In this document: piece after piece, positions 1 to 9,305 of the stretch
How the letters are laid out: the number at the start of each line of letters is the position of its first letter
How positions within the stretch are numbered: position 1 is the stretch's first letter
The notes under the pieces: model-generated
The model's input: the letters and a program-made list of their open reading frames with translations, nothing else
Told to the model about the DNA's origin: nothing
Databases searched by the model: none
Position numbers and translations under genes: made by a program
Assembly (NCBI RefSeq): GCF_020386635.1
Contig: NZ_CP081942.1
Span: forward strand, 806,001 to 870,000
Reading direction: 5' to 3'
Source: Pseudomonas sp. MM211
Lineage (GTDB): Bacteria; Pseudomonadota; Gammaproteobacteria; Pseudomonadales; Pseudomonadaceae
Length of the DNA stretch: 64,000 bases

Positions 1-907
1 TGGCCATGCACAGCACGATAGTCACGCCCCAGAGCACACGCCCTAAGCGTGGAAAACGCATGCTACCGAGCGACCAGATGAACATGCAGAACGCCGGGCA
101 ATACAGTGACAACGCCACCAGGCTGAGGCGATCCCAAACCTCGCCATTGGCGAACGGCCAGGACGAGGTCAGCAGCATATTGAGGATGCCGAACGACCAC
201 AGTAGCGAAGCCAGTGCGACCCAGCCGAAAGCATGCTCCTGACGGCGGAACAGCCAGAACGTCAGGAACAGCACACCCAGTACCAGGGAGATCAGCAGGC
301 CGATGAAAATCAGTTCGCGCTGCAGCAGCAACTGCAGGCGGTACTCGGGCCAGACCTGCTCGGACATACCCAGGCGCACCGCACCCAGACCAGGCGCCGC
401 ATGCTCCGAGCCGACCAGGCGAATCCACAGGGTATTGCTTTGCTGCTGGCCGGAGGCTGGTAACAGCCAGTAGCGTGGCAGGTTCCAGCTACGCGACAAG
501 GGCTCGACCAGGCTCTCGTCACGCCAGATCAGATCGTCGTTGAGCCACACCTCGCCGGCCATGACCATACGCGTGATATTCAATGCCAGCGGCTCGCCAG
601 GGCAGTCGGCCTGCCAATCCAGCCGATACCACACCGGCCCGAGAAAGCCGGGCCAGTGACGTTGCCATAGATCCGGCAGGCTCACCGGCTGCCAGCCGTC
701 AAGCGGGCGCACACCATCACCAGCCCGTTCGGGGGCCGCCATCACGCTGCTGATAAGCGGCTGGCAACTCGCCTGCGCCAGGCTGGAAAACCATGGCAGC
801 AGAACGAGCAGCAGCGTCAGGACAACAAGCCGCGTTGCCGGGCCTCGCTCACCGCGCGGGTGCGCGAGGAGACGGCCAGCTTGCGGTAAATCCGTTTGAT
901 ATGGCAT
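1..907 (-). CDS. Membrane sensor (probable histidine kinase), N-terminal part, runs off left edge
   Basis: The frame is open from an ATG at 905-907 to the window edge, giving about 302 residues. It overlaps the last 91 bases of the response regulator gene. A short basic leader is followed by a signal-like hydrophobic stretch (LVVLTLLLVLLPWF, then SLAQA). A periplasmic part of roughly 130 residues with several Trp/Leu strands comes next, and then a run of membrane segments begins (for example LIFIGLLISLVLGVLFLTF). This resembles 7TMR-DISM sensors. The output domain lies outside the window. I infer a histidine kinase because the gene follows a NarL/LuxR-type regulator on the same strand; a GGDEF output is possible. 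The start is uncertain: the frame has no nearby ATG downstream and no strong ribosome site. Confidence 0.6.
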   Translation of the reverse strand, partial: MPYQTDLPQAGRLLAHPRGERGPATRLVVLTLLLVLLPWFSSLAQASCQPLISSVMAAPERAGDGVRPLDGWQPVSLPDLWQRHWPGFLGPVWYRLDWQADCPGEPLALNITRMVMAGEVWLNDDLIWRDESLVEPLSRSWNLPRYWLLPASGQQQSNTLWIRLVGSEHAAPGLGAVRLGMSEQVWPEYRLQLLLQRELIFIGLLISLVLGVLFLTFWLFRRQEHAFGWVALASLLWSFGILNMLLTSSWPFANGEVWDRLSLVALSLYCPAFCMFIWSLGSMRFPRLGRVLWGVTIVLCMA

Positions 908-1500
908 TCGACGGTATGGCGGGAAATGGTCAACTGTTCGGCGATTTCCCGGTTGCTCAACCCACGGGAAACCAATTCGAGAATTTCGCTCTCGCGGGCG
1001 CTGAGCGTTTCAATCTCCGCCAACTCGTTAGACCGGGGCGCAGCTGGCAACAAGGTCAGAATACGCCGGGCAATGAACGGATCGATTGGCGCACCGCCAC
1101 GCAGCACGCTACGAATCGACAGGCTCACCTCCAGGTCATCGCGCTCCTTGAGCACGTACCCAGTCGCCCCGGCGCGCAACGCACCGAGAATCGCCTCCTC
1201 GGTGCTCCAGGCCGAGATCACCAGAATCCACAACGCCGGGTCGAGTGCGCGCAACTCCTGGATCAGCTCGATGCCATTGCCATCCGGCAGCCCCAGGTCC
1301 ACCAGCACCATGGCCACGGGCTGGCTGCTGAGATGCGTACGCGCCTCGGCCAGGTTCACCGAGAAGGCCACCGCATCACTGGCATAGCCGATCTCGCCGA
1401 GCACCCGCGACAGCCGCTGGCGCATCAGCGGGTCGTCCTCGACCACCAGCACCGGCGCCGGCAGCAGAGCATCATCAGGGGTATGGCTGGCAGTGGACAT
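817..1500 (-). CDS. Two-component response regulator, NarL/LuxR family
   Basis: The protein has 227 residues. A receiver domain (about 17-130) carries acidic residues EDD at 21-23, the phosphoacceptor Asp near 68 in VDLGLPDG, and the conserved Lys in VLKERDD. A LuxR-type helix-turn-helix follows (about 160-220), with SARESEILELVSRG and the recognition helix around SNREIAEQLTISRHTVECH. This is a DNA-binding transcription regulator phosphorylated by a sensor kinase, most likely the overlapping gene downstream. It diverges from the secretion gene tpsA across about 300 bases, so it may control that locus, but this is inference from position only. Confidence 0.9.
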   Translation of the reverse strand: MSTASHTPDDALLPAPVLVVEDDPLMRQRLSRVLGEIGYASDAVAFSVNLAEARTHLSSQPVAMVLVDLGLPDGNGIELIQELRALDPALWILVISAWSTEEAILGALRAGATGYVLKERDDLEVSLSIRSVLRGGAPIDPFIARRILTLLPAAPRSNELAEIETLSARESEILELVSRGLSNREIAEQLTISRHTVECHIKRIYRKLAVSSRTRAVSEARQRGLLS

Positions 1501-1801
1501 CAGCGAACGGAACTCGGTGGGGTAAACGTAGGATCGGAGTTTGGCAGCAATGCTGGCATTCGACTATCACCAGAATCAGGTATAGCCCAGCTTAGAACTG
1601 CCAGAGCCGCTGCATTCGTGACGCAAGAAATTGACCGAAATTACCTAGTTTCAGTGATAGCCAGTGGCCAATACCTTCACGTCCAATACCTGTTTACCAG
1701 GCTGCTGCTCGGCACGCGCCTGCGCTCTGAATTTCCGGCTCGCCCCTTGCCACCCAGCGCATCGGCAAACCGGTCGGTCTTGATCGTTAAAGGAGTATCG
1801 C
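1501..1801. promoter_or_regulatory. Divergent intergenic region between the regulator and tpsA
   Basis: These 301 bases separate the two divergent genes and must hold both promoters. The only clear element is a strong ribosome site AAAGGAG at 1789-1795, six bases before the ATG at 1802. I could not pick a convincing -35/-10 pair or operator repeat by eye. A long open frame crossing here from 793 is a shadow of the regulator gene. Confidence 0.4.
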
Positions 1802-4800
1802 ATGAACCGCACCTATGCCCTCGTCTGGAACCCAAGCCTGGCCACCTGGAGCGTTGCCAACGAGCACGCCCGTAGACGTGGCAAAGGCGCAGGTGCAGTA
1901 CTCGTGGCAGCCCTGCTTCTGCCGGTCATGGCCTTCGCTGCCGACCTGCCGACAGGTGGTCAGGTGGTCTCAGGCAATGGCCAGATTGGCACACCATCCA
2001 ACAATCAGATGATCATCGACCAGGCCAGCAACAAGCTGGCCATCAACTGGCAGAGTTTCGATATCGCTGCCGGAAACAAGGTGACCTTCAACCAACCCGG
2101 CAGCGACTCGATTGCGCTTAACCGCGTGCTCGGCGCCGATGGCTCGAAAATCATGGGCCAGCTCGATGCCAATGGCCGGGTATTTATCATCAACCCCAAC
2201 GGCGTGCTGTTCGGCCAGGGCGCCCAGGTCAACGTCGGTGGCCTGGTCGCCTCGACGCTGGATATCAGCAATAGCGACTTCGAAGCCGGCAACTACCAGT
2301 TCAAGGGTAACGGCAGCAATGCCAGCGTGATCAACAACGGCAAGATCATTGCAGCCGACGGCGGCGCGGTGGCGCTGCTCGGCGGCACGGTGAGCAACAA
2401 CGGCGTGATCGTCGCCAACCAGGGCAGCGTGGCCCTGGCGGCCGGCAATACGGTAACCCTCGACTTCGCCGGCGATGGCCTGCTTAACGTGCAGGTCGAT
2501 GAAGCCGTGCTCGATGCGCTGGTGGAGAACCACCAGTTGATCAAGGCCGACGGCGGCCAGGTACTGCTCACCGCCAATGCCGGTGAGGCGCTGCTCAAGA
2601 CCGTGGTCAACAACACCGGGGTGATCGAGGCGCAGACCTTGGGCGAGAAGGACGGCAAGATCGTTCTGCTTGGCAGCTTTGACGGCGGCAGCGTGCAGGT
2701 GGCCGGCACCCTGGATGCCAGCGCACCCAATGGCGGCAACGGCGGTTTTATCGAAACCTCCGGTGCCCACGTCAAGGTGGCTGACATTGCAAAAGTCACC
2801 ACCAAGGCACAGAGCGGCAAGACCGGTACCTGGCTGATCGACCCCAACGATTTCACCGTGGCGGCCAGCGGCGGCAATATGACCGGCGCGGCGGTGTCGA
2901 CAGCGGTACAGAACAACAACTTCGAAATCCAGACCGCCACCATGGGCACGGCCGGGGGCGATGGTGATATCCACATCAACGACGCCATTACCTGGAACAG
3001 CAACAACACGCTGACCCTCACTGCCGAGCGCAACATCAACATCAATTCGGCCATCACCGCCACCGGCGCATCGGCCGGGCTGGTACTGAACTACGGCGGT
3101 AGCGATTATCAGGTTGCCGCTCCGGTCACCCTCAGCGGCGCCAACGCCAGCCTGGCCATAAACGGCACCGCATACACCCTGATCCACAGCATGGCGCAGC
3201 TGGACGATATCGACAGCACCGGCCTGTCCGGCCATTACGCGCTGGCGCAGAACCTCGATGCCAGCGGTACCACCTACGACCACGCGCTGGTCGGCACATC
3301 GTTCGGCTCCAGTTTCACCGGCACCTTTGCCGGGCTCGGCCACACCATCAGCGACCTGACCATCAGCGCCAGCGGCAGCAGCTACATCGGTCTGTTTGGT
3401 GTCAGCAGCGGCATCATCCGCGATATAGGCCTAGGGGGTGGCAGCATCACGGGTGCTGATGGCAGCAATTCCAACGTGGGCGGTCTGGTGGGCTATAACC
3501 AAGGCAGCATCACAAACGCCTTCAGCACCGGCAACGTCAATGGCAATGGGGGGGACAACATCGGTGGGCTGGTGGGCTACAACACCGGCAGCATCAGCAA
3601 GGCCTACGCCACCGGCACCGTCACGGGCGGAGGTACCAGCCGGGTCGTGGGTGGGCTGGTGGGCGGCAACGAGGGCGGCAGCATCAGCAACGCCTACGCC
3701 ACTGGCAACGTCAGCGGCCGTTTCTATGTAGGCGGCCTGGCCGGCACCAACGACTTGAACTGGGGCGGCAGCATCAACAACGCCTATGCCACCGGCAGCG
3801 TCACTGGCGACGCTTACCTGGGCGGCCTGGTGGGCGAAGGCCGCGGTGCCACCACCAATAGTTTCTATGCCACCACTGATGCCAATGGCAACGCCATTAG
3901 CAACGGCGACAATGGCAAAGGCATTGGCAAAACCTGGGCCGAACTGAATGACGCAAGCACCTTCGCCACCTGGGACTTTGCCAACACCTGGCGCATGACG
4001 GCCACCGGCGCGGGCACGGACGGTTACGCCTTCTACGGCCTGCCTACGCTGCAAGGCGTCACGCGCAAGACCGACTACCAGTATTTCGACTCAGGCCTCG
4101 GCACCCAGGCCAACCCCTGGGCAATAACCAACTGGCAGCAGTTGCATAACATCAATCTCAACACCACCACGCTGGGCGGGCATTTCACCCTGAATGCCGA
4201 TCTGAACCAGTACAGCCAAGGCTATTACAGCCTGGCCAGCGCCACCGCCAATGGAGGAGCCGGCTGGAATACGTTGGGTGGCGCCGCCGATTTCTTCGCT
4301 GGCACCTTCGATGGACAGAACCACACCCTGAGCGACCTGACCATCAATGCGTCCGGGCCTTATGTGGGTCTGTTCGGCTTTACCGACAGCAGCAGCGTTA
4401 TCCGTAATATCGGTTTGCTGGATGCCAGCGTGACGAGCGGCGGTAACGACTTTGTCGGTGCGCTGGTCGGCTTCAACCAAGGCGCCATCAGTAATGCCTA
4501 TGCCACCGGTAGCGTCGAGGGCCGCGGCTATGTCGGCGGGCTGGTGGGTCTCAACACCGGCACCATCAGCAGCGCCTACGCGACCGTCAGTGTAACGGGC
4601 TTAGAATCTGTCGGCGGGCTGGTCGGCATCAACAACGGCAGCATCAGCAGTGCCTATGCCTCCGGCGATGTTGCGGGCGATACCAGCGTCGGCGGGCTGG
4701 TCGGATTGAACAACGGCAGCATCAGCAACGCCTATGCCACCGGCAACGTGACAGCAACAGGCGACTACGTCGGCGGGCTGATCGGCAGAAACGTAGCCGC

Positions 4801-5977
4801 CACCCTCAACAACGTCCATGCCACCGGCAGCGTGACAGGGGCAGGCCGCTACCTCGGCGGGCTGGCCGGATACAGTAAGAGCACCCTCCAAAACGCCTAT
4901 GCCACCGGCAACGTGACAGGAACAGCACCAGAACCACGAACAGGAACAGGCGACTACGTCGGCGGGCTGATCGGATACAGCGAGGGCACCATCAGCAACG
5001 CCTATGCCACCGGCAACGTGATAGGGAAAGACCGCTACATCGGTGGGCTGGTCGGATACAGCACCAAGGACATCAGTAACGCCCATGCCACCGGCAGCTC
5101 GACAGGAGGATACGGATTCGGCGGCGGGCTGGTCGGATACAGCTTGGGTGCCATCAGCAACGCCTATGCCACCGGTAACGTCAGGGGCGCCGCCTTCACT
5201 GGCGGGCTGGTCGGACGGAGCGATGGCAGCATCAGCAACGCCTATGCAACCGGTAGCGTCTCGGGCAGCGGCAACGTCGGCGGTCTGGCCGGACGGAGCG
5301 ATGGCATCATCAGCAACGCCTATGCAACCGGTAGCGTCGCGGGCATCGACTACACCGGCGGGCTGGTCGGAAACAACACCAATGACATCACCAACGCTTA
5401 CGCCACCGGCGCAGTGACTGCGTGGAACGGACTCGGTGGGCTGGTCGGAGTGAACACTGGCCGCATCAGCAACGCCTATGCAACCGGCAGCGTGAAAACC
5501 ACAATGGCAGGCACCTCCACCGGCGCGCTGGTCGGAGATAACCGGAGCGCCATCACCAACAGTTTCTGGAACAGCGCAACCAGCGGCACGAGCGCAGGCG
5601 TCGGTACCGGGGACTCATCCGGTGTTACCGCCAAGACCACAACGCAGATGCAAACCTTGTCGTTCTTCCAGAACGATCTGGGCTGGAGCATTGCCGTAAA
5701 CACCAATGCCGGCCCAGTGGGTCAGCCCCGCCTGAGCCCCAGTGGCAGTAGCACGATCTGGCAGGTATCGGTTGTACAGCCAGCCGTGATCCCGTTCAGC
5801 AGCCAACTCTATAGCGGCGCGCTGAGCTCGAACGGTCAGACCATGACAAGCGAATCCAGCCTGCAAATCCAGGAGTCTGTCGCCATCAGCGCAGACATGC
5901 TGGTCACCACCCCACTCGATGAACACCTGAACCTGCAGGTCATCAACCACGGCATCCGCCTGCCAGAAGGAATCTGA
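1802..5977 (+). CDS. TpsA-type filamentous hemagglutinin-like adhesin with GLUG repeats
   Basis: A 1391-residue exoprotein of the two-partner secretion (type Vb) pathway. The N-terminus has an extended signal region (MNRTYALVWNPSLATWSV, then a basic stretch and VLVAALLLPVMAFA). A TPS/haemagglutination-activity domain follows (about 47-300) with the hallmark FIINPNGVLFGQGAQV. Two blocks of GLUG-type repeats (pattern VGGLVGxNxGsISNAYATGsV) lie near residues 558-695 (about 5 units) and 884-1250 (about 14 units), separated by a non-repeat segment. The C-terminal ~140 residues carry no recognisable toxin or Cys-rich anchor. A strong ribosome site sits six bases upstream. tpsB starts three bases after the stop, so the two form an operon. 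The protein is predicted to be secreted as a beta-helix for adhesion or biofilm; its ligand is unknown. Confidence 0.9.
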   Translation: MNRTYALVWNPSLATWSVANEHARRRGKGAGAVLVAALLLPVMAFAADLPTGGQVVSGNGQIGTPSNNQMIIDQASNKLAINWQSFDIAAGNKVTFNQPGSDSIALNRVLGADGSKIMGQLDANGRVFIINPNGVLFGQGAQVNVGGLVASTLDISNSDFEAGNYQFKGNGSNASVINNGKIIAADGGAVALLGGTVSNNGVIVANQGSVALAAGNTVTLDFAGDGLLNVQVDEAVLDALVENHQLIKADGGQVLLTANAGEALLKTVVNNTGVIEAQTLGEKDGKIVLLGSFDGGSVQVAGTLDASAPNGGNGGFIETSGAHVKVADIAKVTTKAQSGKTGTWLIDPNDFTVAASGGNMTGAAVSTAVQNNNFEIQTATMGTAGGDGDIHINDAITWNSNNTLTLTAERNININSAITATGASAGLVLNYGGSDYQVAAPVTLSGANASLAINGTAYTLIHSMAQLDDIDSTGLSGHYALAQNLDASGTTYDHALVGTSFGSSFTGTFAGLGHTISDLTISASGSSYIGLFGVSSGIIRDIGLGGGSITGADGSNSNVGGLVGYNQGSITNAFSTGNVNGNGGDNIGGLVGYNTGSISKAYATGTVTGGGTSRVVGGLVGGNEGGSISNAYATGNVSGRFYVGGLAGTNDLNWGGSINNAYATGSVTGDAYLGGLVGEGRGATTNSFYATTDANGNAISNGDNGKGIGKTWAELNDASTFATWDFANTWRMTATGAGTDGYAFYGLPTLQGVTRKTDYQYFDSGLGTQANPWAITNWQQLHNINLNTTTLGGHFTLNADLNQYSQGYYSLASATANGGAGWNTLGGAADFFAGTFDGQNHTLSDLTINASGPYVGLFGFTDSSSVIRNIGLLDASVTSGGNDFVGALVGFNQGAISNAYATGSVEGRGYVGGLVGLNTGTISSAYATVSVTGLESVGGLVGINNGSISSAYASGDVAGDTSVGGLVGLNNGSISNAYATGNVTATGDYVGGLIGRNVAATLNNVHATGSVTGAGRYLGGLAGYSKSTLQNAYATGNVTGTAPEPRTGTGDYVGGLIGYSEGTISNAYATGNVIGKDRYIGGLVGYSTKDISNAHATGSSTGGYGFGGGLVGYSLGAISNAYATGNVRGAAFTGGLVGRSDGSISNAYATGSVSGSGNVGGLAGRSDGIISNAYATGSVAGIDYTGGLVGNNTNDITNAYATGAVTAWNGLGGLVGVNTGRISNAYATGSVKTTMAGTSTGALVGDNRSAITNSFWNSATSGTSAGVGTGDSSGVTAKTTTQMQTLSFFQNDLGWSIAVNTNAGPVGQPRLSPSGSSTIWQVSVVQPAVIPFSSQLYSGALSSNGQTMTSESSLQIQESVAISADMLVTTPLDEHLNLQVINHGIRLPEGI

Positions 5978-5980
5978 TTC

Positions 5981-7633
5981 ATGCGTTTCGTTCGCCCCTT
6001 GATCGGCAGCGCTCTTTCCCTGCTGTCGCTGTCCGTGATGGCCGCCACCCTGCCGGACGCCGGCCAGTCGCAACAGACTATCGACCAGCAACCGCTGCAA
6101 TTGCCGGGCAAGCAGAGCCTGGAGCTGAACCTGCCTGATGCGCCGGCAACCGAGGCCACCACCAGCGGGCCGAGCCTGCAAGTCAACGGTTTCACCCTGC
6201 AGGGCAACAGCGCCATAACCAGCGACGAGCTGTTGGTTCTACTCAGCGATCTGCAAGGCCGCACGGTTTCCCTTGGCGACCTGCAGGCCGGCGCCAACCG
6301 CATCACCCGTGCCTACCGTGAGCGTGGCTACCCCTTGGCGCGGGCCTACCTGCCAGCCCAGGAGATCGACGGCGGCGTGGTGCAGATCGCGGTGATGGAA
6401 GGCCGTTACGGCGAGGTCGGCCTGAACAACAGCTCGCGGGTCAGCGATGCCGCCCTGGCGCCGATCACGCAACTCAAGTCGGGCGATGCGGTACGTTCCG
6501 CAGCGCTGGAACGCAGCCTGCTGCTGCTGGCCGACACGCCGGGTGTGGAAGTGAAATCCACCCTCAAGCCGGGCGCTTCGGTCGGCGCCACCGACCTGCT
6601 GGTGGACGTGCAGCCCGGCCCGCTGCTGTCCGGTTCCATCGATGCCGACAACTACGGCAACCGCTTCACCGGCGAGTACCGCCTGGGCGGCACGCTCAAC
6701 GTCAACAGCCCGCTGGGCCTGGGTGATCGCCTGTCGCTGCGTGCCATGGGCTCGGATGAAGACCAGCAGTACGGCCGTATCGCCTACCAGTTGCCGATTG
6801 GCCCTTGGGCCACCCAGGTGGGCGTGGCGTACTCGGATATGGATTACCAACTGGCCAAAGACTTCGACGACCTCGACGCCCACGGCAATGCGCGGATCAC
6901 CAGCGTTTATGCCATTCAGCCGCTGGTGCGCAGCCGCGACTTCTCCCTGTACGCCCAGCTGCAGTTCGACGACAAGCGTCTGAAGGACGATATCGATCTG
7001 TTCGACAGCAAGAGCGACAAGCGCTCGCGTGTGGTCATCGCCACCCTCAACGGCAACAGCCGCGACAACCTGCTCGGCGGTGGCGTCAACAGCTTCGCCC
7101 TGGCCTGGAGCCAGGGCAGCCTGAATATCGACGGCGAGCTGAATCAGGCCATCGATGACCTGACAGCCGGCACCCAGGGCCGCTTCCACAAGCTCAATCC
7201 GAGCCTGGTGCGCCTGCAACGCCTGACCGACCGTTTCAGCCTGTACGGCCAGTTGCAGGGCCAGTGGGCCGACGGCAACCTGGACAGCTCGGAGAAGATC
7301 AGCCTCGGCGGCGCCTATGGCGTGCGCGCCTATCCGCAGGGCGAGGCATCCGGCGACCAGGGCTGGCTGGCCAACCTGGAGCTGCGCTACGCGCTGACCG
7401 ATAGCTGGCAACTGAGCAGCTTCCTCGACCATGGTCAGGTACGCCTGAACAAGGACACCTGGAGCAATGGCGAAAACCATCGCAGCCTCTCGGCGGCAGG
7501 CGTAGGCGCACGCTGGGCCGCGCACGACTGGCAGGTCAACGCCGTGGCAGCCTGGAAGCTGGGCAACGATGACCCGCAGAGCGACGTCGACCGCAGTCCA
7601 CGGGTATGGGTACAGCTGGTGCGGTTCTTCTAA
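5981..7633 (+). CDS. TpsB outer-membrane transporter (ShlB/FhaC/HecB family)
   Basis: A 550-residue outer-membrane partner of the upstream TpsA. A signal peptide (MRFVRPLIGSALSLLSLSVMA) precedes a Pro/Gln-rich linker. A POTRA_2 domain spans about 64-140 (QVNGFTLQGNSAITSDELL through AYRERGYPLARAYLP), with a further POTRA-like part to about 205. A ShlB-type 16-strand barrel then runs to a C-terminal Phe (VWVQLVRFF). The conserved L6-loop motif of Omp85/TpsB proteins appears as GVRAYP. It lies three bases behind tpsA and is surely co-transcribed. Length and domain order are normal for the family. It recognises the TPS domain in the periplasm and passes the exoprotein through the barrel. Confidence 0.93.
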   Translation: MRFVRPLIGSALSLLSLSVMAATLPDAGQSQQTIDQQPLQLPGKQSLELNLPDAPATEATTSGPSLQVNGFTLQGNSAITSDELLVLLSDLQGRTVSLGDLQAGANRITRAYRERGYPLARAYLPAQEIDGGVVQIAVMEGRYGEVGLNNSSRVSDAALAPITQLKSGDAVRSAALERSLLLLADTPGVEVKSTLKPGASVGATDLLVDVQPGPLLSGSIDADNYGNRFTGEYRLGGTLNVNSPLGLGDRLSLRAMGSDEDQQYGRIAYQLPIGPWATQVGVAYSDMDYQLAKDFDDLDAHGNARITSVYAIQPLVRSRDFSLYAQLQFDDKRLKDDIDLFDSKSDKRSRVVIATLNGNSRDNLLGGGVNSFALAWSQGSLNIDGELNQAIDDLTAGTQGRFHKLNPSLVRLQRLTDRFSLYGQLQGQWADGNLDSSEKISLGGAYGVRAYPQGEASGDQGWLANLELRYALTDSWQLSSFLDHGQVRLNKDTWSNGENHRSLSAAGVGARWAAHDWQVNAVAAWKLGNDDPQSDVDRSPRVWVQLVRFF

Positions 7634-7642
7634 AACATAATC

Positions 7643-7761
7643 ACCGCGGCTAAAGCCCTCCCACACTGCAAAGCAGTGTCCCCATAGGAGCGGCTTCAGC
7701 CGCGAGCTCTTCTGAGAACCTGGTAAATCCGGGCTGCCATGCACAGAGGGCGGCCCGGATT
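7643..7761. repeat. REP-like hairpins and a GC-rich inverted repeat after tpsB
   Basis: The spacer after tpsB holds diverged REP-like arms (GCTAAAGCCCTCCCAC near 7650 and GGCTTCAGCCGCGAGC near 7691). An inverted repeat follows at 7726-7761 with arms AATCCGGGC and GCCCGGATT, without a following T run. It could act as a weak terminator or mRNA-stabilising structure between tpsB and the next gene. Confidence 0.55.
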
Positions 7762-7873
7762 CACCTCAGCGGGGCTTGCGCACAGATAGCACAAAGCCAT
7801 ATCTTGCCTCGCCACCGCGTGCTCACTCCTCCATCCTGAGCTTCGCCCCCGACGATCATTCCGGTATTCCTCC

Positions 7874-9049
7874 ATGCGCATGGCTTGCCGCCTGTTGTCC
7901 GCATTGTCCGTGCTGCCGCTCACCTGCCTTGCCACTCCCCCTGCGACAGATTTGCTGCCCTTTCAGCAAATCGCCGATCTGCCGTCACGCAGCAGCCTGA
8001 CGCTGGGCGACACCCACTACCAACCGCCGCACGACCTGAGCGCGATGCCATTCTTCAGCGGCGCCGTGGCGCTGGATAACTTCGGTGGCCATGACGACAA
8101 AGGCCGGCTCGCCAGCGCCATCAATCTGCATGGCCTGCTCGACCAGAGTGACCTGCTGAGCCTGCGCAGCATGGGTTCGGCCGAGGAAGGCCATTATCAC
8201 TGGGGCGCCTACCACCTGGCAGTCGGCCCCTGGTCGAGCCGGTTGGGCATAATCTTCTCGGATCTGTCCTATGAACTGGGAGACGAGCTGGAAATACTTG
8301 CCGCCAAAGGCAAAACCCGCACGGCCAGTGCCTTCGTCATCCAGCCACTGCTGCAATACCAGGCGTTCAACCTCAAGGCCCGCCTGCAGTACGACGACAA
8401 GCGTCTACAGGACGAGATCGGCCTGCTCGGCATCGACAGTGAGAAACGCTCGCGCGTGCTCAACTACAGTCTCTCCGCCACTGCTCATGATTCCTTGCTG
8501 AACGGCGCCACCACCAGCCTAGGGTTGAGCTGGAGCGAGGGCAGCCTGAATATCGACGGCTCGCCCTACTCCCTGGTCGGCAAGGCCGATGCCGGCCACT
8601 TCAGTGTGCTGCGCGCCAATCTGACACGTCTGCAACAACTGGGCGGGCGCCTGGCCCTGTACCTTCGCGCCGAGGGTCAGTGGAGCGATGACAATCTGGA
8701 CGACTCGGAAAAGCTCTATATCGGCGGCGTCTTCGGCGTGCGCTCCACTCACCAGACCGCCGCGTACGGCGACAGAGGCTGGCTGGCCAGCGCCGAGCTG
8801 CGCTACGCCCTGAGCGACAGCTGGCAACTGGTCGCCTTCGCCGATCACGGCGAAGCGCGAGTCAATACCCCAGGCCTGGCCACCGATACCGCGCCACGCC
8901 GCCTCAGTTCGGCAGGCCTTGGCGTAGGCTGGTCGGATCACCACTGGAGCATTAGCGCACTGGCCGGCTGGAAGGTCGGCGACCACCCGGCGCAAAGCGA
9001 CACCGAGCGCCAGCCACGTATCTGGGCACAGTTGGCGTATGCCTTTTGA
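7874..9049 (+). CDS. POTRA-less TpsB-like outer-membrane barrel protein
   Basis: A 391-residue protein with a signal peptide (MRMACRLLSALSVLPLTCLA). About 40 linker residues follow, and then a barrel aligning over its whole length with the barrel of the upstream TpsB. In one 60-residue ungapped stretch I counted 32 identities, including DDKRL, KRSRV and GSLNIDG. The POTRA region is absent: FFSGAVALDNFGG aligns with LLSGSIDADNYGN, which in TpsB directly follows POTRA. The C-terminus is aromatic (IWAQLAYAF). The L6 motif is changed from VRAYP to VRSTH but keeps the Arg. There are no stops or frameshifts, so it appears functional and looks like a partial duplication under selection. An in-frame ATG at 7880 is an alternative start. 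Function unknown. Confidence 0.82.
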   Translation: MRMACRLLSALSVLPLTCLATPPATDLLPFQQIADLPSRSSLTLGDTHYQPPHDLSAMPFFSGAVALDNFGGHDDKGRLASAINLHGLLDQSDLLSLRSMGSAEEGHYHWGAYHLAVGPWSSRLGIIFSDLSYELGDELEILAAKGKTRTASAFVIQPLLQYQAFNLKARLQYDDKRLQDEIGLLGIDSEKRSRVLNYSLSATAHDSLLNGATTSLGLSWSEGSLNIDGSPYSLVGKADAGHFSVLRANLTRLQQLGGRLALYLRAEGQWSDDNLDDSEKLYIGGVFGVRSTHQTAAYGDRGWLASAELRYALSDSWQLVAFADHGEARVNTPGLATDTAPRRLSSAGLGVGWSDHHWSISALAGWKVGDHPAQSDTERQPRIWAQLAYAF

Positions 9050-9305
9050 CATAGAACATCGCCCAAGACGCGCCGGGCGATACAGCGCTCAACCGCACCG
9101 GGCGTTGCCTACCAGCCTTTCCCTTGGCGTCTACGGCGGCGTAGAATCAGGGCATTTCCCGCCACCCACCCTTCGGCGGGCCTGTGAGCCCAGGCAGGCA
9201 GACGGAGATCCCGTCGTGCGCCATGCCACCTTGCGTCGCGGTCATCTGCCGCTGATCCGCTCACCCACCTATCAATGCCTACCTGATTAGCCGCAGGAAT
9301 CCGTC

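Noticed and set aside
1970..3343. 457-residue open frame antisense to tpsA
   Set aside because: Composition is that of a complement of a Gly/Asn-rich gene; no start signal and no domain. The sense strand has a clear TPS domain.
3473..5560. CRISPR-like or DNA tandem repeat array
   Set aside because: The periodicity is coding: units of about 25 codons with degenerate third positions and variable lengths, not identical repeats with unique spacers.
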